Numbered from the stretch's first letter, positions 1-10,998 are shown. The stretch is DNA of 64,000 bases from Hydractinia symbiolongicarpus (GCF_029227915.1 NC_079877.1:18400851-18464850), one strand, 5' to 3'. Program-made: numbers and translations. Notes: generated from the letters alone by a model not told the origin.

Positions 1-24
1 TATTAACGTAAATAACAAACGTAC

Positions 25-2770
25 CCCTTGTCTTGCTTTATCCTCACTAAGCTGTGTAGCAACATCACTGAATTTCTTTCCTGCTTTCAGTTGTTCCATG
101 GCTTCCATGCATTTGGAATGTTTTTCACACAAAATATGTCTAACCTGTCATAAATAATTTCATAATGAATAGTAGCAGTAACATTTTCTACTACCTAAAT
201 GCTCCATGGAAAAATCCACTTGGCCAGGAAAGGTAACAGTTACGGGTTATATTTCCATGACATCATTAATGACTCACCAACATCCAAAAAAACTTGTTGA
301 AAAGCTGATCGAAAAAAACGTATAATAGCATAATGTGTTCTCTACAAATGCATATATCAAAGTGTAAAAGTGTTTTTCTTCAGAAAATTTGTTAACTTGT
401 ATCGACCTTACATCTAACCTGTTATTGGTGCAGAATTAAAGAAATTAAAGGATGAAAACTAAGAAATAATGACAATAATGACAAGGTTTATGTGAAATCC
501 TGTTCGGAATCAATATTATAGAGTGCATGAAAAACTACATAATACCGACAAAAAAATAAATTGCAAAACTTGATAATACTCCATTGTGGCACAAACGACT
601 TCGTCAAGACACATATCTGGTCGTAATCTGGACGTAATTTAGTTGTAACCCCTTATCTGAAAAAACTAATGTTATAATTTCTGGGCTGATTTCAAATATA
701 GATCAAATGTTGCAAAGAGCAAACATCTACATAAATAGTGTCAATAAAGGCTCTTTTCCATTTGATTGCATTTTCCACTGACTAAAAACTAAGTGCGCAT
801 GTGACCATCATGTTAAGGTATTGTTGTAAATCGATCGTGTATTATACATATGTTAGGGAGTGCTGTTCAGTTTAACTGGCCAAATATGTTGCATTGAAAC
901 AACATGTGGGTTGGAACAAATCATGACTGGTTTATTTATCTACAATTGTCTTAGCTTTTAAAGGAATCAGTTTCCAATAAAGCATTCCTATTTATTATTA
1001 TTTCATTAAAACACATAGTTTTCTTTATAAAAAACCATATTGCCCTCTTACACTAGAATGCTTAAATTCGTAAACTCAAGTATAATACAAGTACAAGTTG
1101 TTGAACTTTGGTTTTAAGTACAAATAAATGACAATACACACAATAATACCCGACGTGAGATAACAATCTTGCAATACTTAAACAATGTTATATACTTATT
1201 GACAGAACATTTTATGAATTTAAAAAACAACAACAATTATCTGTAGCTGCAACTGTAACTTTCTCACAGGCAATACTTTTTTAAAATATTAAGGCTCAAA
1301 AGAACTTATGAGTAAACATGATTGCATTGCTTTTATTACATTTTGTTGAATATATAACATGATGAAAACCAATATTCAGCCTAATACCGCTAACCCCACA
1401 TGTTCAGTATAGCCAAGTCATGTTATTTACAAATGTTTTAAAAAATAAAAGATATCCAATTACAAAGAATAAAGTGTGTATGCCAACAACATTGGTTAAA
1501 GCTCCAACTGCAATGCTAGTGTAGCTAAAATATAAAATCCAAATCACTCAATTTAGCCAGCTAAACACCAGAAAAGAATATAAATTAGTAATGGGTATAA
1601 AATTAATGTCATTATTTTCAGATCTTCTGTACAATTAGGTTTTTTGTTTAGATTTAATCATAAACTCCCCAAGTCTTTGTTTTCCAGTGTCGTGTACAAA
1701 TACTCTTGTGGTTGCTGCAATGCCTATATTAGTAAGACTATGCATAACCTAAATGTAAGGGCTTCTGAACATCTTTGAGTTTCACACCTTACTGGCAAGA
1801 GGGCTGTTAATTGTCATAATAGTGCAGCTGGGAATCACTTGCTGCAGTCCAACCACACTGCGTCCCTTTACAATTTTGTAGTTTTTGCGTCTAAACAACT
1901 TTTTTGATACAGAAAGGAAACCGCGTCTCAATAGGAATATAACATCAGCACCTTTGTATTCATTCAATTGATTAACTTATTCTCTTAGGAATTGTAAAAA
2001 GTATTTTACATAATTTTTTTTCTGGATACAAAATGTATGAATGTGAGTATGAATGTGATTATGGCTCTAGTCAGAGCTGGAAGCTAATTTAAAAAACATG
2101 TTTTTAATTATTTTTATTTTTTAACAGCAAACTTCATCATTCTTATAGTATATGCAATTATCTAGCATTCAAATAACAAGCAAGAAACAAAAAAACAGTG
2201 AGTTACATAAACAATATTTCAAACATGCAACTGCATGAGAATGCTTTTTAACTTGAAAGCATGACGTATACCACCGGACACATGATTATCATATGAAATG
2301 TTCATAACTATAAAATTGATGCTAAACTTCATTGCAAAGTTTCATCATAGCGAATATCAACTTAAACGCAAATATTTGCAAAAGTACAATCATTGCATCG
2401 TATAGTCAGGAAAAACGTAATATGCAAAGGATTATCACAACCCCAACACTGTTTCTAATTCATAGGTTATAAACATTTACCTTTACAGCTGTTCCTGCAT
2501 TAGATTTTTTTCCACTTGCTTTGGTATCTGAAATAAAATTTCAAATATTATACACAAAGAAATATGATTTCATAAAAAAAGTTTCGTAAACAAGTTTTTC
2601 ATTATCCAAAGATTGACAAAAAAGAAGTAGCACATGAATGACCACCATGAATAAACTAGGTATATAAATAATACTTTAAAATATATACCTGAGCTACTAG
2701 CTCCATCACTTTTTGCTGCACCCTTTCCACCTTTTGCACCACCCCCACCACTTTTTCCACCTTTACCCAT
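25..2770 (-). CDS. PIN4: PIN4-type parvulin peptidyl-prolyl isomerase, 5' exons (partial)
   Basis: Host gene on the minus strand. Exon 1 is 2,770-2,689 and starts at ATG. It encodes a Gly/Lys/Ser-rich basic N-terminus ([16 protein letters not shown]...) like that of animal parvulin-14. Exon 2 is 2,527-2,481 and exon 3 is 144-25. Splice sites are canonical (donors at 2,688, 2,480 and 24; acceptors ending at 2,528 and 145) and the phase is consistent: 82 + 47 nt give 43 whole codons, and exon 3 then begins VRHILCEKH, the start of the parvulin domain, followed by SEDKARQG. Remaining exons lie off the left edge. Known family role: a small nuclear/mitochondrial prolyl isomerase linked to ribosome biogenesis. 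Intron 2 (145-2,480) is AT-rich and I see no gene in it. Identification is from motif recall, but the fit over three exons is tight. Confidence 0.88.
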
Positions 2771-4373
2771 GAATACTTAATTTTACTAAAGTTATAATGC
2801 TTATAAGTAACTTGAAACATTTGTTAACAAATTATATAGTCATTTTAACAACAACTACTAGTACATGGAATTGAGTGACCATATTGGTATCACAAAGGGG
2901 CTGAATACATGCCATTGGAAATCCGAATGGGAGAAACCTGTTCTTAACAAACAAGTTAGGAGCCCGGTTACTACTATCTGCATTTGTGGGTAAGTATGTT
3001 CATATCTTAGACTAATAATCATACTAATACATCTCGACCACTCCTTATGGGGTTAATTGTACACGAAGTAGTTTTTGAGGTAGTGTTGAGACTGTAGTTT
3101 TATTCTACAGATCAGATATTTATGTGCTCTCCTTTTCCACAGACCATAAGGTTTGCACTGAGCGGTATCTATTAGCAATAATTTTGAAATGTAAACAGGG
3201 ACTTCACAAAACAAGAATGGGAAGTATATGAATGAATGAATGAATGAATGAATGAATGAATGAAATAAACATATATTTCAGTTTACTAGGAGATAAATAT
3301 ACATTATTAATTAAAACTTTTGCCCTAGTAAACCCCGGAAACTGCCAAAGTTAGCAGAGCTCGAAGTATGACAGCCACCGTGGACAATACAAAACACACA
3401 ACTTACACAGACAACACTACAAAACAAGACAGACAAGCGAAAAAATGTGAAAAATATTGCAATTGCAAATCCCAAGAAAAAAGTGGTGTGAAAGTGATTG
3501 TGAACAATAGTAATTTTAGGTATATATAAATTAAACATAATTAGACAACAATGTATGCTTTATTAGAGATTTAAGTCTATGCAAAGGGAGATCTAAAAGT
3601 CTTATTTCAGGTAAGGTATTCTGACAACTAGACCATGATAGGACACTTTGATGCCTAATGGATTTCAAACCAAATGCAGAAGTACGAACAGCACGTATAT
3701 GCAAAGACGTTGTCAATAAATTTCATGAAAGCCTGTCGCATAAAAAGGGGGCCAAAAATATAAAAATTTAAACAAAACAACTATTGTTAAAATTGAAAAA
3801 AATACTGACAACAAGCCGTTGCCCACAAAAATTTAGAAAAAAAACTATATTCGATATTTTTGCATGCTTTTAGCAGTAACATTTCCAGATGCGCTCTTGT
3901 CAACAACTAAATAACATGAAAATGAGGCTAACCCCTATCTTCAAATATAAATAACTTGGAAAGGGGACTTTCCTTGGCGTGGTACTAACGTCAAATATTC
4001 TTCTTATGATGTTGTCTTTAAAAATAGTCAAATAAAATGGAGATGAGGCTATAGCTGTATAAGAGTTTCACCGTACAGTCAAACCTTTAGCCATGCAAAA
4101 TTAGTTGTATTATACTACAAGATGTGGGAACCATGCACCATACATTGCCCATCGTTTCACAAGTTTCACAAATGCAACAAGTCTGCAAATTATTATGCAA
4201 AATTTAAATATGGCGGAGCTACGTTTTTAAACCAAAGGTAAAGGTGAAACTTCTTTTAAGCAATTAGGGCCTATATTGGGTATGTATGTTAAGCAAGCTA
4301 TAAGACCCGTTGTATTGCAGTAAAAATTGAATCTATAATGTATATTTACAAAATATATGCTTGAAATCCCAAG
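2771..4373. other. Intergenic DNA upstream of PIN4
   Basis: AT-rich sequence with only short non-homologous ORFs. It should contain the PIN4 promoter just right of 2,770. A short GAAT microsatellite lies inside it. Nothing else is recognisable up to the abrupt start of PLV-related sequence at 4,374. Confidence 0.6.
3229..3264. repeat. (GAAT)n microsatellite
   Basis: About eight tandem copies of the tetranucleotide, directly readable. Confidence 0.9.
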
Positions 4374-4407
4374 AATATATATTTAAGGCTCATACTCAGG
4401 CGGGACT

Positions 4408-5063
4408 CTAAGTACCGCTTACATACTGTGCAGGTCGAACGTTTTTTAAAATCTCATCCTGCATCTCTTTTCTCCCCTCATCCCTGCCCCTGGCAACCAG
4501 CTGGGCACGCTCTTGCTCGTTGATGCTGTTAACGACACGGTTAAACCGCTGCCACATTTGTTCTTTTAGTATATACCTCTCTTTTTCTCTACTGATCAGA
4601 CTGTATTCATAGTCACTAATCACACCGTTCCCCATTGCCTTTGAAATAAGATCGATAATAGAATTTAATGTAGCCTCCTCGAGCAGCCTGATACCCTCAT
4701 GCTTTTTGCTCTTAACCCCAAGTCTTTTTGAGACATTTCTAAGGCCTGCTTGACCTATCCCGGCCGCAATAGTGAGCCCCCTCATGGCAATAGCCAAGGG
4801 TACCCCTAGTCCTGAGACTATAGCGCCGATGCCAAGTCCCGACGTAATCACGCTCACACCAAGCAAGCCATGGTCACAGAATCGTACTCAGGTCCCATGC
4901 ATTTTAAATTTCTTTGCAAGCTTGTCCCGCTCCTTTATTTTATTTCGAAGGTATTTTTCAATATCATCGATTTTTTTTCAGCCTGTATACTCTCCTCCTG
5001 CATATCCGCGCCTTCCGCGGGCGCACTCGGTAAATTTGGCTATATCGCTATATCGCTCATTTA
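4408..5063 (-). pseudogene. PLV conserved membrane protein, left copy
   Basis: The readable C-terminal part is 4,866-4,408 (152 codons). It has a glycine-rich hydrophobic segment (residues about 5-40, VSVITSGLGIGAIVSGLGVP) followed by a soluble helical region with the pattern KKHEGIRLLEEATLNSIIDLISKAM. I associate this pattern with a small protein recurrent in cnidarian PLVs; its function is unknown. The N-terminal third (5,063 to about 4,870) is out of frame and interrupted, as in the right copy at 36,862-37,517. It is preceded by the small gene at 5,137-5,337 on the same strand. Confidence 0.6.
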
Positions 5064-5136
5064 TTTTATCAGGATTTGCATCGTAAGGCCGGTGAACGTC
5101 ACATTTTTTTTCACGGTAGAATGCGTCTGTTAAAAG

Positions 5137-5337
5137 TTAAAACTCCAAACGGTCTGTGGAGCCTTTTAGTGGAAGGTACGTTGGGTTATCAAAACTCCAG
5201 GTCAGCATGTCCCCCCAGGCGTTTAATTCTTTGGTGGGAAGCAGGGCCAGAATTTTGAACTTTTTGCCATCAAGGAGGCAATTATCCTCATCCAACTGTG
5301 GACAAACAAGTCTCAGCCTATGGTGAATGTCGGTCAT
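5137..5337 (-). CDS. PLV small protein of 66 residues, left copy
   Basis: Intact ORF with an intact counterpart at 36,586-36,786. The two proteins differ at about one residue. Its ATG overlaps the stop of the upstream gene as ATGA, a compact viral-style coupling that supports it being a real gene. It contains two cysteines and no membrane segment. No domain recognised. Confidence 0.55.
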   Translation of the reverse strand: MTDIHHRLRLVCPQLDEDNCLLDGKKFKILALLPTKELNAWGDMLTWSFDNPTYLPLKGSTDRLEF

Positions 5338-6523
5338 ATGCCTGCTAGGTAGTTGAGAAAATTTCCAAGCCTTTCCAGTTGTTTCTGCACAAACCCTTTT
5401 TCACTACCACCTGCGGCACCTGCTGCGACACCTCCCCCTCCTGTAACAGAGAGCACAATGGTGCTTATCAATAGACCAATAGCGGAGACAATACTCGCTA
5501 TGGTTATCCCTTGTTCCCTGAAGAGTATACGAAGCTTTTCAAGCAGAGTTGTGTTATCTCCAGCAATTTTCAAGAGCGTGTCCTTAATGTGCCTCAGTTG
5601 GGGGTATATGTCAGTGGATAGTATACCATGTGCTTCCCCTATGGCCCTCTTTTTATCATTCAGATCCTTAATCTATTTCTTCGCCTTTTCTATCTCCTTC
5701 TCAAGAAGAGCCTTCTGTCCTTCGTCTGCCCCGATCTTCTGCTTCTTTCTTTCACCCTACCCTCTGCCTTGTTAATCTCACTGTCTTATAAGATCATCTC
5801 ATTTTTCAGGCTTTGCAAGTTACCCCTTAACATCTTAAGCTCGAGGTCAAGTCCCCTTCTTTCATGTGGGGTGATGCCACCTTCATAAGGCCCGACAAAC
5901 GAAGTGTCTTGTATAAGGCTCTCCGTTGCATCTACAAATTCATCCATCTCCTCCAACGATTTCACTTCAATATGTTCGGCCTCCTCCTCTATTTTATTAT
6001 ACCTTTTCAGGAGGTTCTGGGCCCTACATTTACCACCTTTATTGGGTAAAACATAGTCTACAAACCCTAGGGTTTGCAGGCGATTACTACCCAGGAGCGT
6101 TTGTATCTGACCAACGGTTTTCAGCCTATCATCTTGATTTGTAACCACTGTTTCCTTGAATGTTCTCATACCTTTCACTATTTCCTTTATAATAAGTTGA
6201 TTACCCTTGTCTTCCCTGAACATATCATAATACCACGCATTAGGCTGTAACCCCAATTTTTTCGTAAGATGATCGTAAAGGCCATCGATCTTTGATTTTA
6301 GTAACTTTTGCCTCTGTCCCGTCAGCGTATCCCCCTGTTGTTGTGTCCTTGAAGGCCCCGATGTTCCGGGGAGTTTTGGCGTTCCGGGGAGTTTTGGCGT
6401 TCCGGGGAGTTTTGGCGTTCCGGGGAGTTTTGACGTAGTATCATCTGGTTTATCCGGATGACCTCCATCCTCCTCATCATCATCAATATCGATGTCAGGT
6501 ACAATTACTGGATTGGTTGGCAT
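5334..6523 (-). pseudogene. PLV proline-repeat / coiled-coil / membrane-anchor protein, left copy
   Basis: The N-terminal frame is 6,523-5,786. It has an acidic stretch (DIDIDDDEEDGG), then four tandem copies of a six-residue KLPGTP repeat, then a charged helical domain of about 180 residues. The C-terminal frame is 5,573-5,334, with a membrane-like segment (ITIASIVSAIGLLISTIVL) and a Gly/Ala-rich tail. The 5,786-5,573 stretch between them is a charged coiled coil carrying a frameshift and stop(s). The gene starts 34 bp from the divergently transcribed capsid gene. The LFREQGITIASI-type anchor recurs in cnidarian PLVs as I remember them. It may be a virion-associated protein; function unknown. 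Confidence 0.65.
6364..6435. repeat. 18-nt coding minisatellite (four copies)
   Basis: Four tandem 18-nt units encode KLPGTP repeats in the gene on the minus strand. The right arm has three units at 35,52x-35,58x, so the tract has gained or lost a unit since duplication. Confidence 0.9.
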
Positions 6524-6557
6524 TCTTTTATTTAAAGATTTCCCTTATGTAATAAAT
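6524..6557. promoter_or_regulatory. 34 bp divergent intergenic region (bidirectional promoter candidate)
   Basis: It lies between the divergent ATGs at 6,523 (minus) and 6,558 (plus, capsid). It is AT-rich and contains TTTATTTAAAG and TATGTAATAAAT. The counterpart at 35,400-35,433 is nearly identical. If transcription starts here, both promoters must fit in 34 bp or overlap the neighbouring coding regions. Confidence 0.45.
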
Positions 6558-7830
6558 ATGAGTGCATTTGGAACGACGCTAGACCCCTACGCAGAGATGA
6601 AGCAACTCTTTGGGATAAAAGTCCAAAAAAAGGGTTCAGATAAGTCACATACCTTCAACCATCAACCAGAACGAGGACCTGCGTGTGGATATGCTTAATA
6701 TGTCCGGGAATGATGTCATCTTTCCAGGTAGTCTCAAGTTTCTATTTGACCTGACGCTGACGGGGACCAACACGACACGTACGATCGTGTCAAACATTGG
6801 TAAAAGCCTAGTAAAGAACCTACGTATCACTTTGAATGGCAACGAAATTCAAAACATATCGGATTACAATATCCTGCCCGTATGTAGAGACCTGTGGCTG
6901 CCAAAATTTGATAGGGACAACAACCTTGTTCTAGAGGGGACAAATCCTAACGACGGGACCATCACGGCCCTGCAGGTCAAGGCAACTGGTCATGTGGGAA
7001 CGGATGAGGAGAAGGCAATCGTGGCGGCAAATGGCAACACTTTCTGCATACCACTAGGCAAGATGTTTGAACTGACGAGGGACCTACCCTTTTATACAGC
7101 GGGCCTGTACGACAGGCTACAATTCGTAATACATTTTGCAGGACATACTGACGTCATCAAGGATGGAGGTACGGGGTCCGGGGCAGCGGCGAAGGCAGCC
7201 GATACCACCTATGGGATAAACAACATTAGGCTTGAATTTGACAAGCTCAGTCATGAAGCTCTTGCGAGCACTATGATGTCGAGGTATGAAAGATTGTTCC
7301 TCCCATACGAAAGGATACTCCGTAGCAAGGTGCTTGCCATAAAAAAGTATACACAAGTTATAACATCCAAATTGACACCCCTTCAAAATCGTTTAAGGGC
7401 GTCTTGCTACTCTTCATAGACCCTGGAAAAGTGAAGGCCTACGCCGGCGCTAACGAAACGTTTTATAACCCCGGGATTGAGAAGGTTAGCGTTACGGTGG
7501 AAGGAGAGCCAAATGATTTGTACTTTCACGCAATGTTACCCAAGGACCACCTTGTTAACCTCTTTGGTAGCCATGGCTCGAACGTGACCATCGGGCAATT
7601 TTTTAACGAAGGGTATGCCCTCTTCATCGTCTTTCGGGCGTCTCCCGATCACCACCTAGATGGTAGCGGAAGGTCCCTACAACGATTAAGTGATGGGATT
7701 ACCCTGCATATCACAAAGAAGGCGGACGGAATCGGAGATTTCATGACCTACGTGTATTTGCTTCAAGACGGCCAGCTTATTCAGCTATACTCGATGGCCG
7801 CCTCCACTCCGTGGAGTATTAAACAACCAC
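6558..7830 (+). pseudogene. PLV major capsid protein, left copy
   Basis: Three frames make up one gene: 6,558 to about 6,660, about 6,660-7,400 and 7,404-7,8xx. Hallmarks of the family are the N-terminal ISHIPST-type segment, GNDVIFPGSLKF, the RTIVSNIGKSLVKN strand, the MMSRYERLFLPYERILRSKV region and a late FYNPGIEKVSVTVEGEPNDLY segment. I associate these with double-jelly-roll capsid proteins of PLVs. Frameshifts near 6,650 and 7,390 occur at the same places in the right copy, so they predate the duplication or were shared by conversion. A perfect hairpin at 7,832-7,863 marks the probable 3' end; the readable frame runs past it only because the original stop is lost. Confidence 0.72.
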
Positions 7831-7831
7831 A

Positions 7832-7863
7832 ATTTGTATTTGTCCCCAGAGGCAAATACAAAT
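7832..7863 (+). terminator. 3' hairpin after the capsid gene, left copy
   Basis: Perfect 11 bp stem (7,832-7,842 with 7,853-7,863) and a 10-nt loop. It is conserved at 34,164-34,195 and also at 33,456-33,487. It sits between the capsid gene and the HNH gene and is a candidate transcript 3'-end signal. Confidence 0.6.
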
Positions 7864-7866
7864 CAA

Positions 7867-8710
7867 TTTTGAAGAAAACAAGAGATGCTCGAATTGTAAA
7901 AAAGTGTTGGCCTTGGATGCATTTAGGGTGTTGAAAAATGGAAAACCGACAAAAGGTTGCATGTGCTGCCTGGATAAGGCGAAACAGCAGCGTACCAAAA
8001 ACAAGTGCCCCCATCAAAGGGTGAGATCCACCTGTAAAGAGTGCGGGGGTAATAGTATTTGCAAGAATGGTAGGCGAAGAACAGAGTGCAAAGAGTGCGG
8101 GGGAAGTCAAATATGCCCTCATCAAAGGATAAGGTATCGATGCAAAGAGTTCAAGGGCACTCAGATTTGTCCCCATCAATAGCAGAGAGCCTATTGTAAA
8201 GACTGCAAGGGGAGTCAAATATGCCCCCATCAAAGGGTGAGATCTCGCTGCAGGGACTGTGGGGGAGTTGAAATCTGTGGACATGAAAGTTTGAGGTCCT
8301 CCTGTAAAGAGTGTAAATGCAGTCAGATTTATCACCATGAAAAACAGAGGGCCTACTGCAAGGAATGCGAGGGCAGTCAGTTTTGCCGCCATGAAAAACA
8401 AAAGAGAAATTGTGTCATTTGTGACCTCTCCGGGCATCTGACTAGTACCGTAAGAAACCAAACCCGCTAAACTTTAAAGGAAAACAAGGAGCTCCGCTCC
8501 CGGGAGTATATCGGTGGCGATATCGCTACCCTTCGGGACCATATTGAAGCCAACTTTGTTGGGGGTATGACCTGCGACAACCATGGGGAGTGGCACATTG
8601 ATCACAAGATACCGATTAAGTATCGGGAAAATGGGGTTGTTCCATCGCTTGCCGAGGTGGCGAAAAGGCTTTATTACACCAATACCCAACCTATGTGGGC
8701 AAGCGAAAAC
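7867..8710 (+). pseudogene. Cysteine/histidine array plus HNH endonuclease, left copy
   Basis: It begins with a CSNCKK...CMCCLDK zinc-binding pair. An array of about 18-residue units follows, of the form CPHQRVRSTCKEC-G, about nine units with variable conservation. A C-terminal HNH domain has WHIDHKIPIKYR, then YYTNTQPMWASEN, the classical His-rich and Asn motifs. There is no ATG in the expected place, and in-frame stops lie near 8,180 and 8,468. The HNH frame (8,567 on) continues without a stop into the next gene. It is homologous to the gene at 26,626-27,171, which has only one array unit. Likely a homing or accessory endonuclease; function inferred from motifs only. Confidence 0.72.
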
Positions 8711-9100
8711 ATGTCTCAGAATAAAGAGACGGCGATAATAGCTATTATTGTTGCAGGTGCAGCGATCAACGCCCTAGCCTTCTCCGGAACTGATTATCTA
8801 TTTTCTAGGCTATCGGGGCAAGGGCCGGCCGAACGTAAACGGCACGACGAGGCCGTTGAAAAGCTTAATACAGCCCAGGCTCAGTGGATACGGGATAGAC
8901 AGAAAAAACTCGACTGGTTTGCGAAAGAACGAGAGAAGCAACTTAAGGCGGGCAAGAGATTGAGGGAGCTGGACAATGATATGTATCAATTTTATAATGC
9001 CTCGGAGAAGGAGGCAGCGCAATTGAAGGACTTTTACACCCTAGGGTCAAGCACCTGTATACCATCGTCAAAAGTCTTAACAATACCTAAACCACCATGA
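8711..9100 (+). CDS. PLV membrane/coiled-coil protein, left copy
   Basis: Starts MSQNKETAIIAIIVAGAAI, an N-terminal membrane segment, followed by a charged helical region (residues about 40-110: RKRHDEAVEKLNTAQ...). The right copy at 32,475-32,864 is equally open. The frame is open upstream into the HNH domain, so HNH and this protein are fused in frame unless translation starts at this ATG. Its stop overlaps the next ATG (ATGA at 9,097-9,100). I associate the family with cnidarian PLVs; role unknown, perhaps virion membrane or morphogenesis. Confidence 0.62.
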   Translation: MSQNKETAIIAIIVAGAAINALAFSGTDYLFSRLSGQGPAERKRHDEAVEKLNTAQAQWIRDRQKKLDWFAKEREKQLKAGKRLRELDNDMYQFYNASEKEAAQLKDFYTLGSSTCIPSSKVLTIPKPP

Positions 9101-9528
9101 TAAACATGAAACCTAACAAGGCGATCAAGATCGAAGATGTCCCACTTGCAAAAGGTCAGCAATATCCCGAAGAGAACCCCCTGCCCGAGGATGGACTGTA
9201 CTTGTACCTCCTACAACCCGGAGAGGAGCATGGTGACTCTAGAAAACGCGCAACTGACGCCTTTTGGAGCAAACCTACTTATAGGTTGGATCGTATTGTG
9301 ACGGGTAGTCGTATTTTATACTACCTAAAAGACGGTTCTGATCGCAGCTTCGTGTCGGAAGAACTCATGCAGGTACCAGGGGATGTTCAGGTACCGGCAA
9401 AGGTTATCAAAGAATGGCAATATGCTTTCACGAGTTCCCCTAGTTCATCCAAATCTATTTCGTCATCATCTTCACCCAAAGCTATTTTGTCATCCAAAGC
9501 ATCATCTTCATTCGGATCCCTTACATAA
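9097..9528 (+). CDS. PLV protein with integrase-tail-like segment, left copy
   Basis: ORF of 143 residues starting in an ATGA overlap with the preceding gene. Residues about 45-95 (FWSKPTYRLDRIVTGSRILYYLKDGSDRSFVSEELMQVP) resemble the small beta-barrel tails that follow integrase cores in some animal elements, but no catalytic domain is present. The last 45 residues are Ser/Lys-rich and lie antisense to the acidic tail of the convergent gene at 9,387-9,884, so the true 3' end may be earlier. The right copy is frameshifted. The integrase comparison is weak. Confidence 0.5.
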   Translation: MINMKPNKAIKIEDVPLAKGQQYPEENPLPEDGLYLYLLQPGEEHGDSRKRATDAFWSKPTYRLDRIVTGSRILYYLKDGSDRSFVSEELMQVPGDVQVPAKVIKEWQYAFTSSPSSSKSISSSSSPKAILSSKASSSFGSLT

Positions 9529-9884
9529 TCCAAAGGATGTTGGGTGTAGAACGGGTACCCATAGACGATGCCTTTGATGACATTAGGCTCATTCTCCATA
9601 TCAATATTGACTAGACGTCTATCCGGTATTGGAAAGTTGAGTATTTTGCTTATTGTTTTTATATCGGCCAAACCCGATAGCTTCAAGTCCCTATCCTTGA
9701 CGATCTGGTAGCAGAGTGCTCCGTAGTTGTTATCTTTAACCGCAACGATATGGAGTCCAAGACGTTCAATATCATCCTTGAGATCATCATCTATCTCGTT
9801 TTTCGCAAATGTTGCCCATACGTTTTCGCCTGTGTGAAAGATCATTGTCCGTAGGGTATTCAAAACCTTCGTAGTATACCCCAC
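9387..9884 (-). CDS. PLV protein with acidic tail, left copy
   Basis: ORF of 165 residues, convergent with and overlapping the previous gene. It contains WATFAKNEIDDDLKDDIERL and a strongly acidic C-terminus (NEDDALDDKIALGEDDDEID). The right copy (31,694-32,189) has a frameshift before the tail. The true N-terminus probably lies upstream in the damaged stretch 9,885-10,140. Family not recognised. Confidence 0.45.
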   Translation of the reverse strand: MGYTTKVLNTLRTMIFHTGENVWATFAKNEIDDDLKDDIERLGLHIVAVKDNNYGALCYQIVKDRDLKLSGLADIKTISKILNFPIPDRRLVNIDMENEPNVIKGIVYGYPFYTQHPLDYVRDPNEDDALDDKIALGEDDDEIDLDELGELVKAYCHSLITFAGT

Positions 9885-10129
9885 CTCGATACCTGAAATT
9901 TATCATGCAGGCAGGGTAATATCCGGTCACCAATCCCACCTTGATACAGCAATGTAGTACGGGTACCTGGATATTGTAATTGATTCCTTTGTAGATATGC
10001 TTCCATCTTTTTGATATTTCACTACCTTGTAACATACAGCTGAAAGGGGCAAAAAGGTTTTTTTTCAATACCCGTAGGAGTAGTGAAAAAATTACCGTCT
10101 GCCTAATCCTCCAGTGCCGGAACAACCAA
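9885..10129 (-). pseudogene. Damaged upstream part of the acidic-tail gene, left copy
   Basis: Homologous to 31,440-31,700. Readable pieces such as NFRYRGGVYYEGFEYPTD appear in one frame and lead by frameshift into the 9,884 ORF. Stops interrupt every frame in both arms. Probably the N-terminal half of the same gene; no domain recognised. Confidence 0.35.
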
Positions 10130-10998
10130 GTCGTACAGGTTATCCTGGGTAAAATCTATAAGCCTGAAAATATTTCCGAAACGTTCCGTCCCTCCTCTTC
10201 AAACCGATTTAAGGCTTGTATGCCGTTGGGGTTGTCGATGACGACAATCTCCTCCGCGCCTGTGTAACTTTCACTGAACCACAATCTCTTCCTGCTAATA
10301 TTGCGCCTCTGAACACGCGTGCAGTAATGGGGAAGATGATGGTATTCGTCGTCATGCTGTGCGCTGTGATTACGGTGGATGATGATGACGTTATCAATGC
10401 CCGGGTCCCGGCATTGGGTACATGTCTTTCCCTAAGCCTTGCATTTTCCCGCACCTGTGCCTCGAGCTCATCCCCCAGTACCATGAGTTGGTTGTCCCAG
10501 GATTCAAGATCGTTCTCGAGAATGGCAATGTTAACATCTCTGTTTTCGAGGACCTGGCGCTATTCCCTGAGTTCATCCTGCAATTTTTCAACCCCCTTGC
10601 CAATTAACCATTTTGTCAAGGTTAGGGCCCTAGAAATTTTTGACTTTACAACAATTTCGATGGCCCCATTTAACGTAACGAAGACGTCATGCCGATTTGA
10701 CCCTCTAAAACGTATGGGGGTGCCACCCCCACCCTTCTGTCCTACAACTTCTTGCCCTGTTGTGGTTTCTTCGGCTAAATGTTGAAAATTGCGTATTATA
10801 TCGGCAATCCCTAGAAACCTACTAAGATCAGCGCGTCTAAAAAAAGGTCAATTTTGTTCACTAAACAAAGTCTCGATGGCTCCCGAGGGTATTGCGTTGA
10901 ATAGGGCGAGTTGCGACGATATCTTTCTCTTATTGTTATGTCGCACATGCTCTATTCGGCATAATACACCAAGAACTTTATTGTATTGACTCTAACAT
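10130..10998 (-). pseudogene. BRO-N domain protein with C-terminal DUF3627-like domain, left copy
   Basis: N-terminal BRO-N-like region: a segment ending in RADLSRFLGIADIIRNF, then a VFVTLNGAIEIVVKSKKPRA-like strand pair and a TKWLIGKGVEKLQDELRE helix. A coiled coil and a C-terminal domain resembling those of large DNA-virus BRO proteins (PNGIQALNRFKEE) follow. A TAG at 10,562-10,560 interrupts both arms at the same codon. The left arm has a further 1-nt loss in the central palindrome (10,395-10,416). BRO proteins are DNA-binding and common in large DNA viruses; the role here is unknown. Confidence 0.6.

Noticed and set aside
1782-1967. 61-residue minus-strand ORF
   Set aside because: Lies in a PIN4 intron, no homology or splice context.
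7781-8461. 226-residue minus-strand ORF, and its counterpart at 33,374-34,207
   Set aside because: Antisense shadow of the zinc-array gene; its apparent repeats mirror the coding units.
10216-10785. 189-residue plus-strand ORF, and 10,209-10,484 minus ORF
   Set aside because: They overlap the BRO gene in wrong frames; the homologous frame in both arms is the BRO one.
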